64,000 nucleotides of DNA from Rhizobium sp. Q54 (GTDB lineage Bacteria; Pseudomonadota; Alphaproteobacteria; Micropepsales; Micropepsaceae): positions 62,001 through 126,000 of the forward strand of contig CAMCWK010000004.1 in NCBI GenBank assembly GCA_945882615.1, given 5' to 3'. Positions 54,038 through 62,998 of the stretch are shown here, one piece after another. A program made the position numbers and the translations under genes. Positions within the stretch are counted from its first letter, which is position 1. Each line of letters begins with the position of its first letter. Under the pieces are notes generated by a model. That model was not told where the DNA came from and did no database searches. It saw nothing but the letters and a program-made list of their open reading frames with translations.

Positions 54038-55141
54038 ATGAGAAAGCGGCTCAGCAGCATCTCTCAGGTGGACTTTGATCGCTTTCTTGCCTTTGCGAAC
54101 AGCCACGCCAGGGTCGTGCAGTCTGATCACATGCTGCAAAAGCTTACGATCTTCAATTTTGTTGCATCGCTGATCGCGCGTTACAGGCCTGCGCAGATTC
54201 TTGAGATCGGCTGCGGGCTGGGTTTCCACTCCGCCCTATTGACCAATTATGGCCAGGTTTCCGCGACGGAGCTGCAAGTTCCGGGGAGTTTTGTTGCGGC
54301 CGACGCAGATGTCGCGCGTGACCGGGACCTGGTTTTTCAGGGGCTGGCCAAGAGCAGAGTCCAGTTCCAGTACAATGACGGAAGGACCTTCCCGTTTCCT
54401 GATCAATCCTTCGATCTCATTTTTCACAACTCCGTTATCGAACATGTACCGGATGCCGCGGAATTCAATCGCGAGACAAGCAGAATGCTGAGGCCGAACG
54501 GCACGGTGATCTGCATTACGGGCACGCCGGTACTTTGCTGGTTTCGGTTGATCCGGGATTATTTTCTGCGGTTGCCGATTACGATGGCAGCGTCTGTCGT
54601 CAAGGAGCTCGGTGTAACAAGGCGCCAGAAGATATCCGACCAGATAAAGGCGCTTATTCCCGCCGGTGCTTCAGAGCAAGCTGGCACGCTGTCGGTTTCG
54701 GGCTGGAACGCCCGGCTTTCGCATTACGTCTATAGCCCGGTCTACAATGCCGTTGTGCTGGAAGAGTTGGCAAAGGATGCCGGCGTGGGGCAGGGTGCAG
54801 CGCTCGTCGCGGCCTATCAACATTTCCGCAAATCCCTCGTAAACCGCTTTCGCTATTACCTGACGCCCAGAACCCACGGTCAACATTACCGGGATTTCCG
54901 TCATGAAATGACCGAATGGCGGCTGGATCGCTGGCGGGACACATTTGAGGCTGCTGGTTTCGAAGTGGTGGAAATCATTCCGTATCGATTCCACCATCTG
55001 CTGGAGGCCAGCTTCAGCAACAGGTTCAATTCCGCTTTATACCATCGCGCCGCGCCGTTGATCGAACGCTTTCAGCGCCGGATTCCCGTAAGCATGGCTT
55101 CCGAATTCGTTCTGGTCGCGCGCAAGAGGCTGGTGGAATGA
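54038..55141 (+). CDS. SAM-dependent methyltransferase
   Basis: ILEIGCGLGFHSALLTNYGQVSATEL; FDLIFHNSVIEHVPDAAEFNRETSRMLRPNGTVI. Confidence 0.8.
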   Translation: MRKRLSSISQVDFDRFLAFANSHARVVQSDHMLQKLTIFNFVASLIARYRPAQILEIGCGLGFHSALLTNYGQVSATELQVPGSFVAADADVARDRDLVFQGLAKSRVQFQYNDGRTFPFPDQSFDLIFHNSVIEHVPDAAEFNRETSRMLRPNGTVICITGTPVLCWFRLIRDYFLRLPITMAASVVKELGVTRRQKISDQIKALIPAGASEQAGTLSVSGWNARLSHYVYSPVYNAVVLEELAKDAGVGQGAALVAAYQHFRKSLVNRFRYYLTPRTHGQHYRDFRHEMTEWRLDRWRDTFEAAGFEVVEIIPYRFHHLLEASFSNRFNSALYHRAAPLIERFQRRIPVSMASEFVLVARKRLVE

Positions 55142-55935
55142 AGGTCTCTATCGTGACGATTTCCTACAATCAGGCATCGTTCTTGGAGCAGGCAATTTTG
55201 TCCGTGCTGGAGCAGGATCATCCCGACATCGAGTATATAGTGGTCGATCCCGGATCGACCGACGGCAGCCGGGACATCATTGAACGGTATCGGGGCGGCA
55301 TTTCCCGCATCATATTCGAACCGGACAAGGGCGCGTCGGACGGCCTGAACAAGGGCTTTGCTCAGGCCACGGGCGAGATATTCTTTTTTCTGAACTCCGA
55401 CGACCTGCTGCTTCCGGGCGCCGTGAGCCGCGCAGCGGCGTATTTTGCCGCCCGTCCGCAGACAGACATCCTGATGGGCCATACCTTCATCATCGACGCG
55501 CAGGGGCGCACGGTACGGCGCGCCTATACCGACAAATTCGATGCCCGCCTGTTTGCCTATAGTGGTGGTATTATCTGTCAGCAGGGCGTGTTTTTCCGCG
55601 CCAACCTTTTCGCCAGCGTTGGGGGGTTCAACCCCGACAATTCCATCGCTTGGGACGCGGAGCTGTTTCACGAGTTGATGCTGAAAGCCCGTCATCCGCT
55701 CTATGTCGATGATTTCCTGGGTGCGTTCCGTGTCTACGGAGACTCCATCACCGGCAGCAACCGGATGCAGGAGAAATACCGTGCCTATGAGCGGGTAAGA
55801 TTCGCACGGATCATGGGCCGGTCATGGCGAACTACAGACTGGTTGTTCTGGCTGCTCTACCGACTCCAGAAGCACCTGCGCAATCCGCGCGCCTTGCTGG
55901 AACGGCTGCGGCGCGGCTCCATCAGCGCGTCGTAA
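55138..55935 (+). CDS. Family 2 glycosyltransferase
   Basis: KVSIVTISYNQASFLEQAILSVLEQDHPDIEYIVVDPGSTDGSRDII, FFFLNSDDLLLPGA. Confidence 0.92.
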   Translation: MKVSIVTISYNQASFLEQAILSVLEQDHPDIEYIVVDPGSTDGSRDIIERYRGGISRIIFEPDKGASDGLNKGFAQATGEIFFFLNSDDLLLPGAVSRAAAYFAARPQTDILMGHTFIIDAQGRTVRRAYTDKFDARLFAYSGGIICQQGVFFRANLFASVGGFNPDNSIAWDAELFHELMLKARHPLYVDDFLGAFRVYGDSITGSNRMQEKYRAYERVRFARIMGRSWRTTDWLFWLLYRLQKHLRNPRALLERLRRGSISAS

Positions 55936-55938
55936 CTG

Positions 55939-56868
55939 CTATTTGCGGTTCATGCGCGCCACCAGGAACGATCCCATGGCGAGGTTGTGAGTCATGAAGC
56001 GCGCGATGCTGTCGGGCAGCAGCGCCAGCAGCAGGTCTTTCAAGCGGCTATGGGGCAGGGGAATCAGTTCGATGCTCATGCCATGCACCGCCGTTGTGGT
56101 GGCGAATAGCGGGCTGGTCAGCTTCTCCCATTCCGCGCGTGTGTAGTAGCGCGCGATGGCGCCATCTGTGGCCTGCTGGCGAACTTGGTCTATCAGGAGC
56201 CGGTTCGGCCACTTGCCCTTTAGGGCCAGTTTCAGGATCGCGAACAGGTAGTAACTCCACCAGGACCGGTAATAGACCATGATCACGGCCTGGCCGCCCG
56301 GACGCAGCACCCGGTGCATTTCCCTGAGGATGCGCGTGGTGTCGGCGGAGTGGTGAATCACGCCCCAGGACCAGATGAAGTCAAAGCTGGCGTCCGGGAA
56401 GGCCATCGACTCCGCGTCCATCTGGATGACCTTGCCGGAACGGCCGAGCAGCGCGAAGCGCCGCGTCGTCATGTCGGTGGCTTCCTGGGTCAGGTCGATG
56501 CCGGTGTAGAAACGGGCGTGCAAGGCGAGAAACTGGCCGACCGAGCCATGCCCAACGCCAATTTCCAGCACGTCCTTGTCGCCCAGCGACTCGAAAGGGA
56601 TCAGCGTGTCGAACGGCGTGGCGCGGGAGGGAAGGAATTTCTCGACCGAGGACAGAAACCGCTTTTCGATTTCCCCAAAAAAATCCGCTGTGGCCTTGTC
56701 TGATGCAAGACCGTCGCGCCAGTCGTAGCGCATCGGCTTTCCTTCCCACCAGGCGCGATTGGCTTCTTGCCAGGCCTTACGCTCGGCTTCGCTTTGCGGC
56801 AGTTGGGTGGGATCTGCGAAGCCCGGTGCCTTGTCGCCGAACTCGCCATCCGGAACGGTGCCGGTCAC
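55939..56868 (-). CDS. SAM-dependent methyltransferase
   Basis: DVLEIGVGHGSVGQFLALHARFYTGIDLT; FDFIWSWGVIHHSADTTRILREMHRVLRPGGQAVIM. Confidence 0.85.
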   Translation of the reverse strand: MTGTVPDGEFGDKAPGFADPTQLPQSEAERKAWQEANRAWWEGKPMRYDWRDGLASDKATADFFGEIEKRFLSSVEKFLPSRATPFDTLIPFESLGDKDVLEIGVGHGSVGQFLALHARFYTGIDLTQEATDMTTRRFALLGRSGKVIQMDAESMAFPDASFDFIWSWGVIHHSADTTRILREMHRVLRPGGQAVIMVYYRSWWSYYLFAILKLALKGKWPNRLLIDQVRQQATDGAIARYYTRAEWEKLTSPLFATTTAVHGMSIELIPLPHSRLKDLLLALLPDSIARFMTHNLAMGSFLVARMNRK

Positions 56869-56901
56869 CGCGAAATCCCCAGGGATTCACGGCCGCGATT
56901 G

Positions 56902-58242
56902 TCAAGCTTTGACATGATGATCGCCGCTGAGACCGTTTTTCACCAGGACGTTGCGGGTATCCACCACCAGCTTCGAATGCTTGGACACCAGCGCATAGTC
57001 CACTGCATCATGATCGGTGGAAATCAGGACCGCGTCATAGGTGGCCAGGGTTTTCGCATCCAGCGCCGCGGATTTGCGCCCCGTATAGTCGGCATGTTCG
57101 CGGGTTGGGGGGATTTCGCTTACATGGGGATCGTGGAAATCCACCGCGGCGCCACGCTGCTCCAGCAGCTCCATCAGCTTGAAGGTCGGGCTTTCGCGGA
57201 TATCGGGAATGTTCTTCTTGTAGGAAAGACCCAGCACGAGAATCCGGGCACCGGTTAGGGCCTTCTTTTGGCGGCTGTCCAATGCCAAGGCTAGCTTTTC
57301 CACGACATAGCGCGGCATCGCGACATTGATTTCGCCCGCCAGTTCAATGAAGCGGGTAGGCAGGTCGAATTCGCGTGATTTCCAGGTCAGGTAGAACGGG
57401 TCGATAGGAATGCAATGACCGCCCAGCCCCGGCCCGGGATAGAAGGGCATGAAGCCGAAAGGTTTTGTCTTAGCCGCGTCAATCACTTCCCAGACATCGA
57501 TGCCCATGGCGCTAAAGATAACCTTCAGCTCGTTGACCAGCGCGATGTTGACGGCGCGAAAGACGTTTTCGGTGATCTTCACCGCTTCGGCGACATCGGG
57601 CGAGGATACCGGGACCACCTGTTTGACCGCGCCGGCATAGAAAGTCTCGACCAGCTTGCTGGCTTCCGGTCCCAAGCCCGCCACCACCTTGGGGATCGTG
57701 ACGGTTTCGAACGAGGCATTGCCGGGATCTTCGCGCTCGGGCGAGAAGCCCAGAAAGAAATCCTTGCCGCAAACCAGGCCGGTTTCTTCCAGGATCGGCT
57801 TCAGGATTTCGCGTGTGGTGCCGGGCCAAGTGGTGGATTCCAGCACGACCATCTGGCCAGCCCGCAGCGTCTGCGCGATCTGCCGGCCTGATGCTTCAAT
57901 GTAGGAAAGATCAGGTTCGCGGTGGCGGTCGAGCGGTGTCGGTACGCAGATGATGATGACATCGCATTCGCGTAGCTCGGAAAAATCGTTGGTCGCCTGG
58001 AATTTCTTGGCGGCGAGATGCTTGGCCAGCTCACTATCCGCCACGGCGCCGATATAGGACGTGCCTGCATTCAGCAGGGCCGGCTTCGCGTCATCCACAT
58101 CGAAACCGGTGACGCGAAACCCGCCGCGCGCCACTGCCATGGCCAGGGGCAGGCCCACATAGCCAAGCCCGATAATGGCGGCATGGGCGGTACGGTTGTT
58201 GAGGAGACGCTGAAGCTGGGAGGCGGGGGAATCGCTGGTCAT
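56902..58242 (-). CDS. wbpA: UDP-N-acetyl-D-glucosamine 6-dehydrogenase (WbpA-like)
   Basis: AAIIGLGYVGLPLAMAVARGGFRVTGFDVD, ICVPTPLDRHREPDLSYI, ESTTWPGTT, GFMPFYPGPGLGGHCIPIDPFYLTWK. Confidence 0.93.
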   Translation of the reverse strand: MTSDSPASQLQRLLNNRTAHAAIIGLGYVGLPLAMAVARGGFRVTGFDVDDAKPALLNAGTSYIGAVADSELAKHLAAKKFQATNDFSELRECDVIIICVPTPLDRHREPDLSYIEASGRQIAQTLRAGQMVVLESTTWPGTTREILKPILEETGLVCGKDFFLGFSPEREDPGNASFETVTIPKVVAGLGPEASKLVETFYAGAVKQVVPVSSPDVAEAVKITENVFRAVNIALVNELKVIFSAMGIDVWEVIDAAKTKPFGFMPFYPGPGLGGHCIPIDPFYLTWKSREFDLPTRFIELAGEINVAMPRYVVEKLALALDSRQKKALTGARILVLGLSYKKNIPDIRESPTFKLMELLEQRGAAVDFHDPHVSEIPPTREHADYTGRKSAALDAKTLATYDAVLISTDHDAVDYALVSKHSKLVVDTRNVLVKNGLSGDHHVKA

Positions 58243-58368
58243 GGCCTGTATCGGAGAAAGCGAGACGCTCTGTATTGGAACCGGGCGGGGAGCGCCAGAG
58301 TCTGGCGAGGCGGGGACTTGGCCAGATCTCCCCCCTGCCGGAGGGGCGCCTCTGCCTCTAAATTATTG

Positions 58369-58413
58369 ATCTATATATGGTATTATATATTTCCAAGTAC
58401 ACAATATATAGAT
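58369..58413. promoter_or_regulatory. AT-rich inverted repeat in the divergent wbpA / nusG-like intergenic region
   Basis: ATCTATATAT (58369-58378) and ATATATAGAT (58404-58413) are exact reverse complements, 25 nt apart. Confidence 0.45.
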
Positions 58414-58550
58414 GTTACGGAGCCGGAAATTCGCCTTTCCGGGTTTATCCACCGATTTTGCAGGTGCAGCATAATTTTTTGAGTTTTTGGGGCGGGCTTT
58501 TGCTAAAGCATTAGGCCTTCTGGGACAAAAGGCGCTTTTTTATCAGCCCG

Positions 58551-59102
58551 TTGAACAAAATGCAGACACGTCAAAATGATCCGGCGGTTAACTCGTCCGC
58601 GCGGTGGTACGCGGTCAAATGCCAGCCCAATCGTGAGGCAGTCGCCGCCGCGCATCTTGTCAACCAGGATTTCCATGTTTTTCTGCCGCGCGGCCAGCGC
58701 GTGCGCCGCCACGCCCGCAAGATTGATCTGGTTCTGGCGCCGTTTTTTCCCGGCTATCTCTTTGTCCGCCTCGACCTAACGCGCGATCGCTGGCGGTGCG
58801 TCAACAGCACCCACGGAGTTTCCAATCTGGTGATGCAGGGCGGAGCGCCCGCCGCTGTTCCGCCGGGCATCATCGAGCAGTTGCAGTCGCGTTGTGACGC
58901 GCGCGGTGTGCTCGACATGGATGCCGCACTGAAGCCGGGCCAACCGGTACGCATCCTGACCGGCGCGCTGGCCGATTTTGTCGGTGAACTGGAGCGCCAG
59001 GAGGCGGGTGACCGCGTCTATGTGCTTTTGACGATTCTGGGGAAGCCGACATCCGTCGCGCTGCCTCGCAACAGCGTCGTGCCCGAAAGCCTTTCGGCCT
59101 AG
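58551..59102 (+). CDS. NusG/RfaH-family transcription antitermination protein
   Basis: RWYAVKCQPNREAVAAAHLVNQDFHVFLPRG, LAPFFPGYLFVRLDL, C-terminal KOW-like region PVRILTGALADFVGELERQEAGDRVYVLLTILGK. Confidence 0.87.
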   Translation: MNKMQTRQNDPAVNSSARWYAVKCQPNREAVAAAHLVNQDFHVFLPRGQRVRRHARKIDLVLAPFFPGYLFVRLDLTRDRWRCVNSTHGVSNLVMQGGAPAAVPPGIIEQLQSRCDARGVLDMDAALKPGQPVRILTGALADFVGELERQEAGDRVYVLLTILGKPTSVALPRNSVVPESLSA

Positions 59103-59179
59103 GGCATGGCCATTTTTCACACGCCAGCGGGTGACAGGCTTGTCACCCGGATGGCGGTAGCTTGCCGGGGGCCAAGGAA

Positions 59180-60139
59180 ATGCATCTTCAAAGACGAGTA
59201 CTGATCACGGGCGGCGCAGGGTTTCTCGGCTCGTTCCTGTGCGAAGCGTTGCTTGCCAAGGGCCAGGAGGTGTTGTGCGCGGACAATTTCTACACTGGCT
59301 CGCGGCGCAATGTTGAGCATCTGATCGGCCATCCTCGCTTCGAACTGATGCGGCATGACGTGACGTTTCCGCTGTATGTCGAGGTGGACGACATCTACAA
59401 TCTCGCGTGTCCCGCCTCTCCCGTGCATTACCAGCGCGATCCTGTGCAGACCACCAAAACGTCGGTGCATGGCGCGATCAACATGCTGGGCTTGGCCAAG
59501 CGGCTGAATGCCAAGATTTTCCAGGCTTCGACTAGCGAAATCTATGGCGATCCGGACATGCATCCCCAGAAGGAAGAATATTGGGGCAATGTGAACACGA
59601 TCGGCCCGCGCGCCTGCTACGACGAAGGCAAGCGCTGCGCCGAGACGCTGTTCTTCGACTACCACCGCCAGCACAATCTGCAGATCAAGGTGGCGCGAAT
59701 TTTCAACACCTATGGCCCACGCATGCATCCTAGCGATGGCCGCGTGGTGTCCAATTTCATCATGCAGGCCTTGCGCGGTGAGGGCATTACGCTTTATGGC
59801 GATGGCGGGCAGACGCGGTCCTTCTGCTATGTCGACGACCTGATCGACGGCTTTGTCCGCTTGATGGAATCGCCCGACGAGATCACGGGCCCGATCAATT
59901 TGGGCAATCCAGTCGAGTTTACTATTCGCCAATTGGCTGAGCAGGTGGTGGCGCTGACGGGCTCGAAATCGAAGATCGAATTCAAGCCGCTCCCCGCCGA
60001 TGATCCCAAGCAGCGCCAGCCCGACATCACCCGCGCCCGCAAGACGTTGGGCTGGGAGCCCAAGGTGCCGCTTGAGGAAGGGCTGAAGAAGACTATCGCC
60101 TATTTCGACGATCTTCTGGCCAAGGGACTTGCCGGTTGA
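59180..60139 (+). CDS. uxs: UDP-glucuronate decarboxylase (UDP-xylose synthase)
   Basis: [88 protein letters not shown]. Confidence 0.93.
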   Translation: MHLQRRVLITGGAGFLGSFLCEALLAKGQEVLCADNFYTGSRRNVEHLIGHPRFELMRHDVTFPLYVEVDDIYNLACPASPVHYQRDPVQTTKTSVHGAINMLGLAKRLNAKIFQASTSEIYGDPDMHPQKEEYWGNVNTIGPRACYDEGKRCAETLFFDYHRQHNLQIKVARIFNTYGPRMHPSDGRVVSNFIMQALRGEGITLYGDGGQTRSFCYVDDLIDGFVRLMESPDEITGPINLGNPVEFTIRQLAEQVVALTGSKSKIEFKPLPADDPKQRQPDITRARKTLGWEPKVPLEEGLKKTIAYFDDLLAKGLAG

Positions 60140-61125
60140 TGCCGGACGGCAGAACTATCCTGGTCACCGGCGGCGCAGGCTATATCGGCGCGCATGCCTG
60201 CAAGGCTTTAGCTGCGGCAGGCTACACGCCAGTGACCTATGACAACTTGGTTTACGGCCATGAACGCGCCGTCAAATGGGGCCCGTTCGAGAAAGGCGAT
60301 ATCCTGGATGGCGCGCGCCTCGCCGAGGTAATGACGCGCCACAATCCCTCCGCCGTCATGCATTTCGCGGCCTTCGCCTATGTCGGCGAGTCCGTCACCG
60401 ATCCGGCCAAATATTATCACAACAATGTGGTCGGCACCCTGTCGCTGCTCGACACAGCGCGCGCGCATGGCATCGACCGCGTGGTCTTCTCCAGCACCTG
60501 CGCCACCTACGGCATTCCCGAGACGGTGCCGATCTCTGAAGACACGCCCCAGAAGCCGATCAATCCCTATGGCGCCACCAAGCTGATGATCGAGCGCGTT
60601 TTGTCCGATTATGGCGACGCCTATGGGCTCAAGAGCGTGGCCTTGCGCTATTTCAACGCCGCCGGCGCGGACGCCAACGGCGAGATCGGGGAAAGCCACG
60701 ATCCGGAAACCCACCTGATCCCGCTGGTGCTGGATGCCGCCAGTGGCGTGCGCCCGCACATCACCATCCTGGGCGACGATTATCCCACGCCGGACGGCAC
60801 CTGCATCCGCGACTATGTCCATGTCACCGACATTGCCGAGGCGCATGTGCGCGCTCTCGATAACCTGGCCGGCGGCAAGCTGCGCCGCGCCTACAATCTG
60901 GGGACCGGCAGCGGTTTCTCGGTGGCGCAGGTCGTCGCGGCGGCCGAGCGGGTGACGGGCTGCAAGATTCCGGTCGTGCACGGCGCGCGCCGCCCCGGCG
61001 ATCCGGCGCAGCTTCTGGCCGATGCCAGCCTCTTGGCGCGCGAGCTGGACTGGAAGGCGCGGCATTCGTCGCTGGACCATATCCTCGAAACGGCCTGGCG
61101 CTGGCACCAGCGCAACTCCGGCTGA
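60136..61125 (+). CDS. galE: UDP-glucose 4-epimerase
   Basis: [68 protein letters not shown]. Confidence 0.94.
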   Translation: MMPDGRTILVTGGAGYIGAHACKALAAAGYTPVTYDNLVYGHERAVKWGPFEKGDILDGARLAEVMTRHNPSAVMHFAAFAYVGESVTDPAKYYHNNVVGTLSLLDTARAHGIDRVVFSSTCATYGIPETVPISEDTPQKPINPYGATKLMIERVLSDYGDAYGLKSVALRYFNAAGADANGEIGESHDPETHLIPLVLDAASGVRPHITILGDDYPTPDGTCIRDYVHVTDIAEAHVRALDNLAGGKLRRAYNLGTGSGFSVAQVVAAAERVTGCKIPVVHGARRPGDPAQLLADASLLARELDWKARHSSLDHILETAWRWHQRNSG

Positions 61126-61133
61126 TCCACGCC

Positions 61134-62993
61134 ATGTGCGGCATAAACGGCATCTTCGCCTTTCATCCCTCCGCCGCCGCGCCGTCGCGGGATGAAGCTG
61201 TGCGTATCCGCGATGCCATGCAGGCGCGCGGGCCCGACGGGTTTGGCCTCTGGTCGAACGCGAGCGGACGCTGCGTGCTGGCGCATCGCCGACTTTCCTT
61301 TCTCGATCTGTCCGAACGCGCGGCGCAGCCCATGCTGAGCACCGATGGCAAGCTCGCTGTGACCTACAATGGCGAGATCTACAATTTCCCGGCGCTGCGC
61401 GAAGAACTCGAGGCACAGGGCGTGGTGTTCCGCACCACCTCCGATACCGAGGCGCTGATGCATCTCTATGCGCGCGACGGCCAGGCGATGGTGCGCAAGC
61501 TGCGCGGCATGTTCACCTTCGGCATCTGGGACGAAACGCGTCAGGGCCTGTTCCTGGCGCGCGATCCCTATGGCATCAAGCCGCTCTACATCGCCAATGA
61601 CGGCTGGACGCTGCGCTTCGCCTCGCAGGTGCGCGCCCTTCTGGCCGGCGGCGCCGTGTCGCGCGATCCGGAAGGCGCCGGCGTGGTCGGTTTTCATCTC
61701 TGGGGCAGCGTGCCCGAGCCCTTCACCCTCTACCGCGATATCCGCGCCCTGCCGGCCGGTCACACCCAATGGATCGACCGCGCCGGGCCGCGCGCGCCGC
61801 AGCCTTACATCCATCTCGCCTCGATCCTGGCGGACGGTGCGCGGGCGCCGCTGCCCGCCGCCCAGATTGCGCCCGAGGTTCGTGACGCGGTGAAGGACAG
61901 CGTTGCCGCCCATCTGCTAGCCGATGTCGAGGTTGGCGTCTTTCTGTCGGCGGGCGTGGATTCCGGGGCGATGCTGGGGCTGATGCGGGACGCCGGCTGC
62001 AGCAATGCCACGGCCATCACCCTGAGCTTTGCGGAATTTCGCGGCACGTCTGAAGACGAGGCGCCGCTGGCCGCTCTGGTGGCGCAGAAATACGGTGCGA
62101 AGCATATCGTGCGTACGGTAGGTGAGGCGGAGTTCCGCGCCGACCTGCCGGCGATCCTGGCGGCGATGGATCAGCCGTCGATGGATGGCGTGAACACCTG
62201 GTTCGTCGCCAAGGCAGCACGCGAGGCGGGATTGAAGGCCGCGATCTCGGGCCTGGGCGGCGATGAATTGCTCGCCGGCTATGCCAGCTTCCGTGACATG
62301 CCGCGCTGGCGCCGCCGCTTTGGCGCCCTGGCTGCAGTGCCGGGTCTTGGCGCGCTGGCGCGCGGGGTGATGAACGCCGCACTGCCGGGTTTCGTCCGCG
62401 CCAATCCCAAGGCGCTGGGCATGCTGGAATATGCCGGAAGCTGGGAAGGCGCGTATCTTTTGCGCCGCGGGTTGTTCCTGCCGCACGAATTGCCGGCCTT
62501 GATGGACAGGGATTTCGTTGCCGAAGGCATGCGCCGGCTGCGCCCCCTGACGCAGCTGTCAGGCACCCTGTCGCCCGATCCGCACAGCAACAATGGCCGG
62601 GTCTGCGTGCTGGAATCCGAACATTACATGCGCAACCAGTTGCTGCGTGACGCCGACTGGGCGGGGATGGCGCACAGCCTGGAGATTCGCACGCCGCTGG
62701 TGGACATCGCGCTGCTGCGCCGGCTGGCGCCCGCCATCGCGGCGTTGAAGCCCGGCATGGGGAAGGCGGCGCTGGCCGCTGCGCCGTCGATTGCCTTGCC
62801 GGCGCAAATCGTGTCGCGCGCCAAGACCGGTTTCGGCGTTCCGACCCGCGCCTGGATGGCGGCAGCGGCGCGGACCAACCGCGAGGACCTGGCGGAAACC
62901 AAAGGGCTCACCTCGCGCCGCTGGTCGCGCAAAGTGCTCGAGACCTTCGTTCCCCCTGCGGGCACGGCCCAAGCCGGCTCGCCGGCGCTGTGA
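61134..62993 (+). CDS. asnB: Asparagine synthase-like glutamine amidotransferase
   Basis: MCGINGIFAFHPS (Cys2 nucleophile), YNGEIYNFPALREELEAQG, EVGVFLSAGVDSGAML (PP-loop), ISGLGGDELLAGY. Confidence 0.9.
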   Translation: MCGINGIFAFHPSAAAPSRDEAVRIRDAMQARGPDGFGLWSNASGRCVLAHRRLSFLDLSERAAQPMLSTDGKLAVTYNGEIYNFPALREELEAQGVVFRTTSDTEALMHLYARDGQAMVRKLRGMFTFGIWDETRQGLFLARDPYGIKPLYIANDGWTLRFASQVRALLAGGAVSRDPEGAGVVGFHLWGSVPEPFTLYRDIRALPAGHTQWIDRAGPRAPQPYIHLASILADGARAPLPAAQIAPEVRDAVKDSVAAHLLADVEVGVFLSAGVDSGAMLGLMRDAGCSNATAITLSFAEFRGTSEDEAPLAALVAQKYGAKHIVRTVGEAEFRADLPAILAAMDQPSMDGVNTWFVAKAAREAGLKAAISGLGGDELLAGYASFRDMPRWRRRFGALAAVPGLGALARGVMNAALPGFVRANPKALGMLEYAGSWEGAYLLRRGLFLPHELPALMDRDFVAEGMRRLRPLTQLSGTLSPDPHSNNGRVCVLESEHYMRNQLLRDADWAGMAHSLEIRTPLVDIALLRRLAPAIAALKPGMGKAALAAAPSIALPAQIVSRAKTGFGVPTRAWMAAAARTNREDLAETKGLTSRRWSRKVLETFVPPAGTAQAGSPAL

Positions 62994-62998
62994 CGGTC

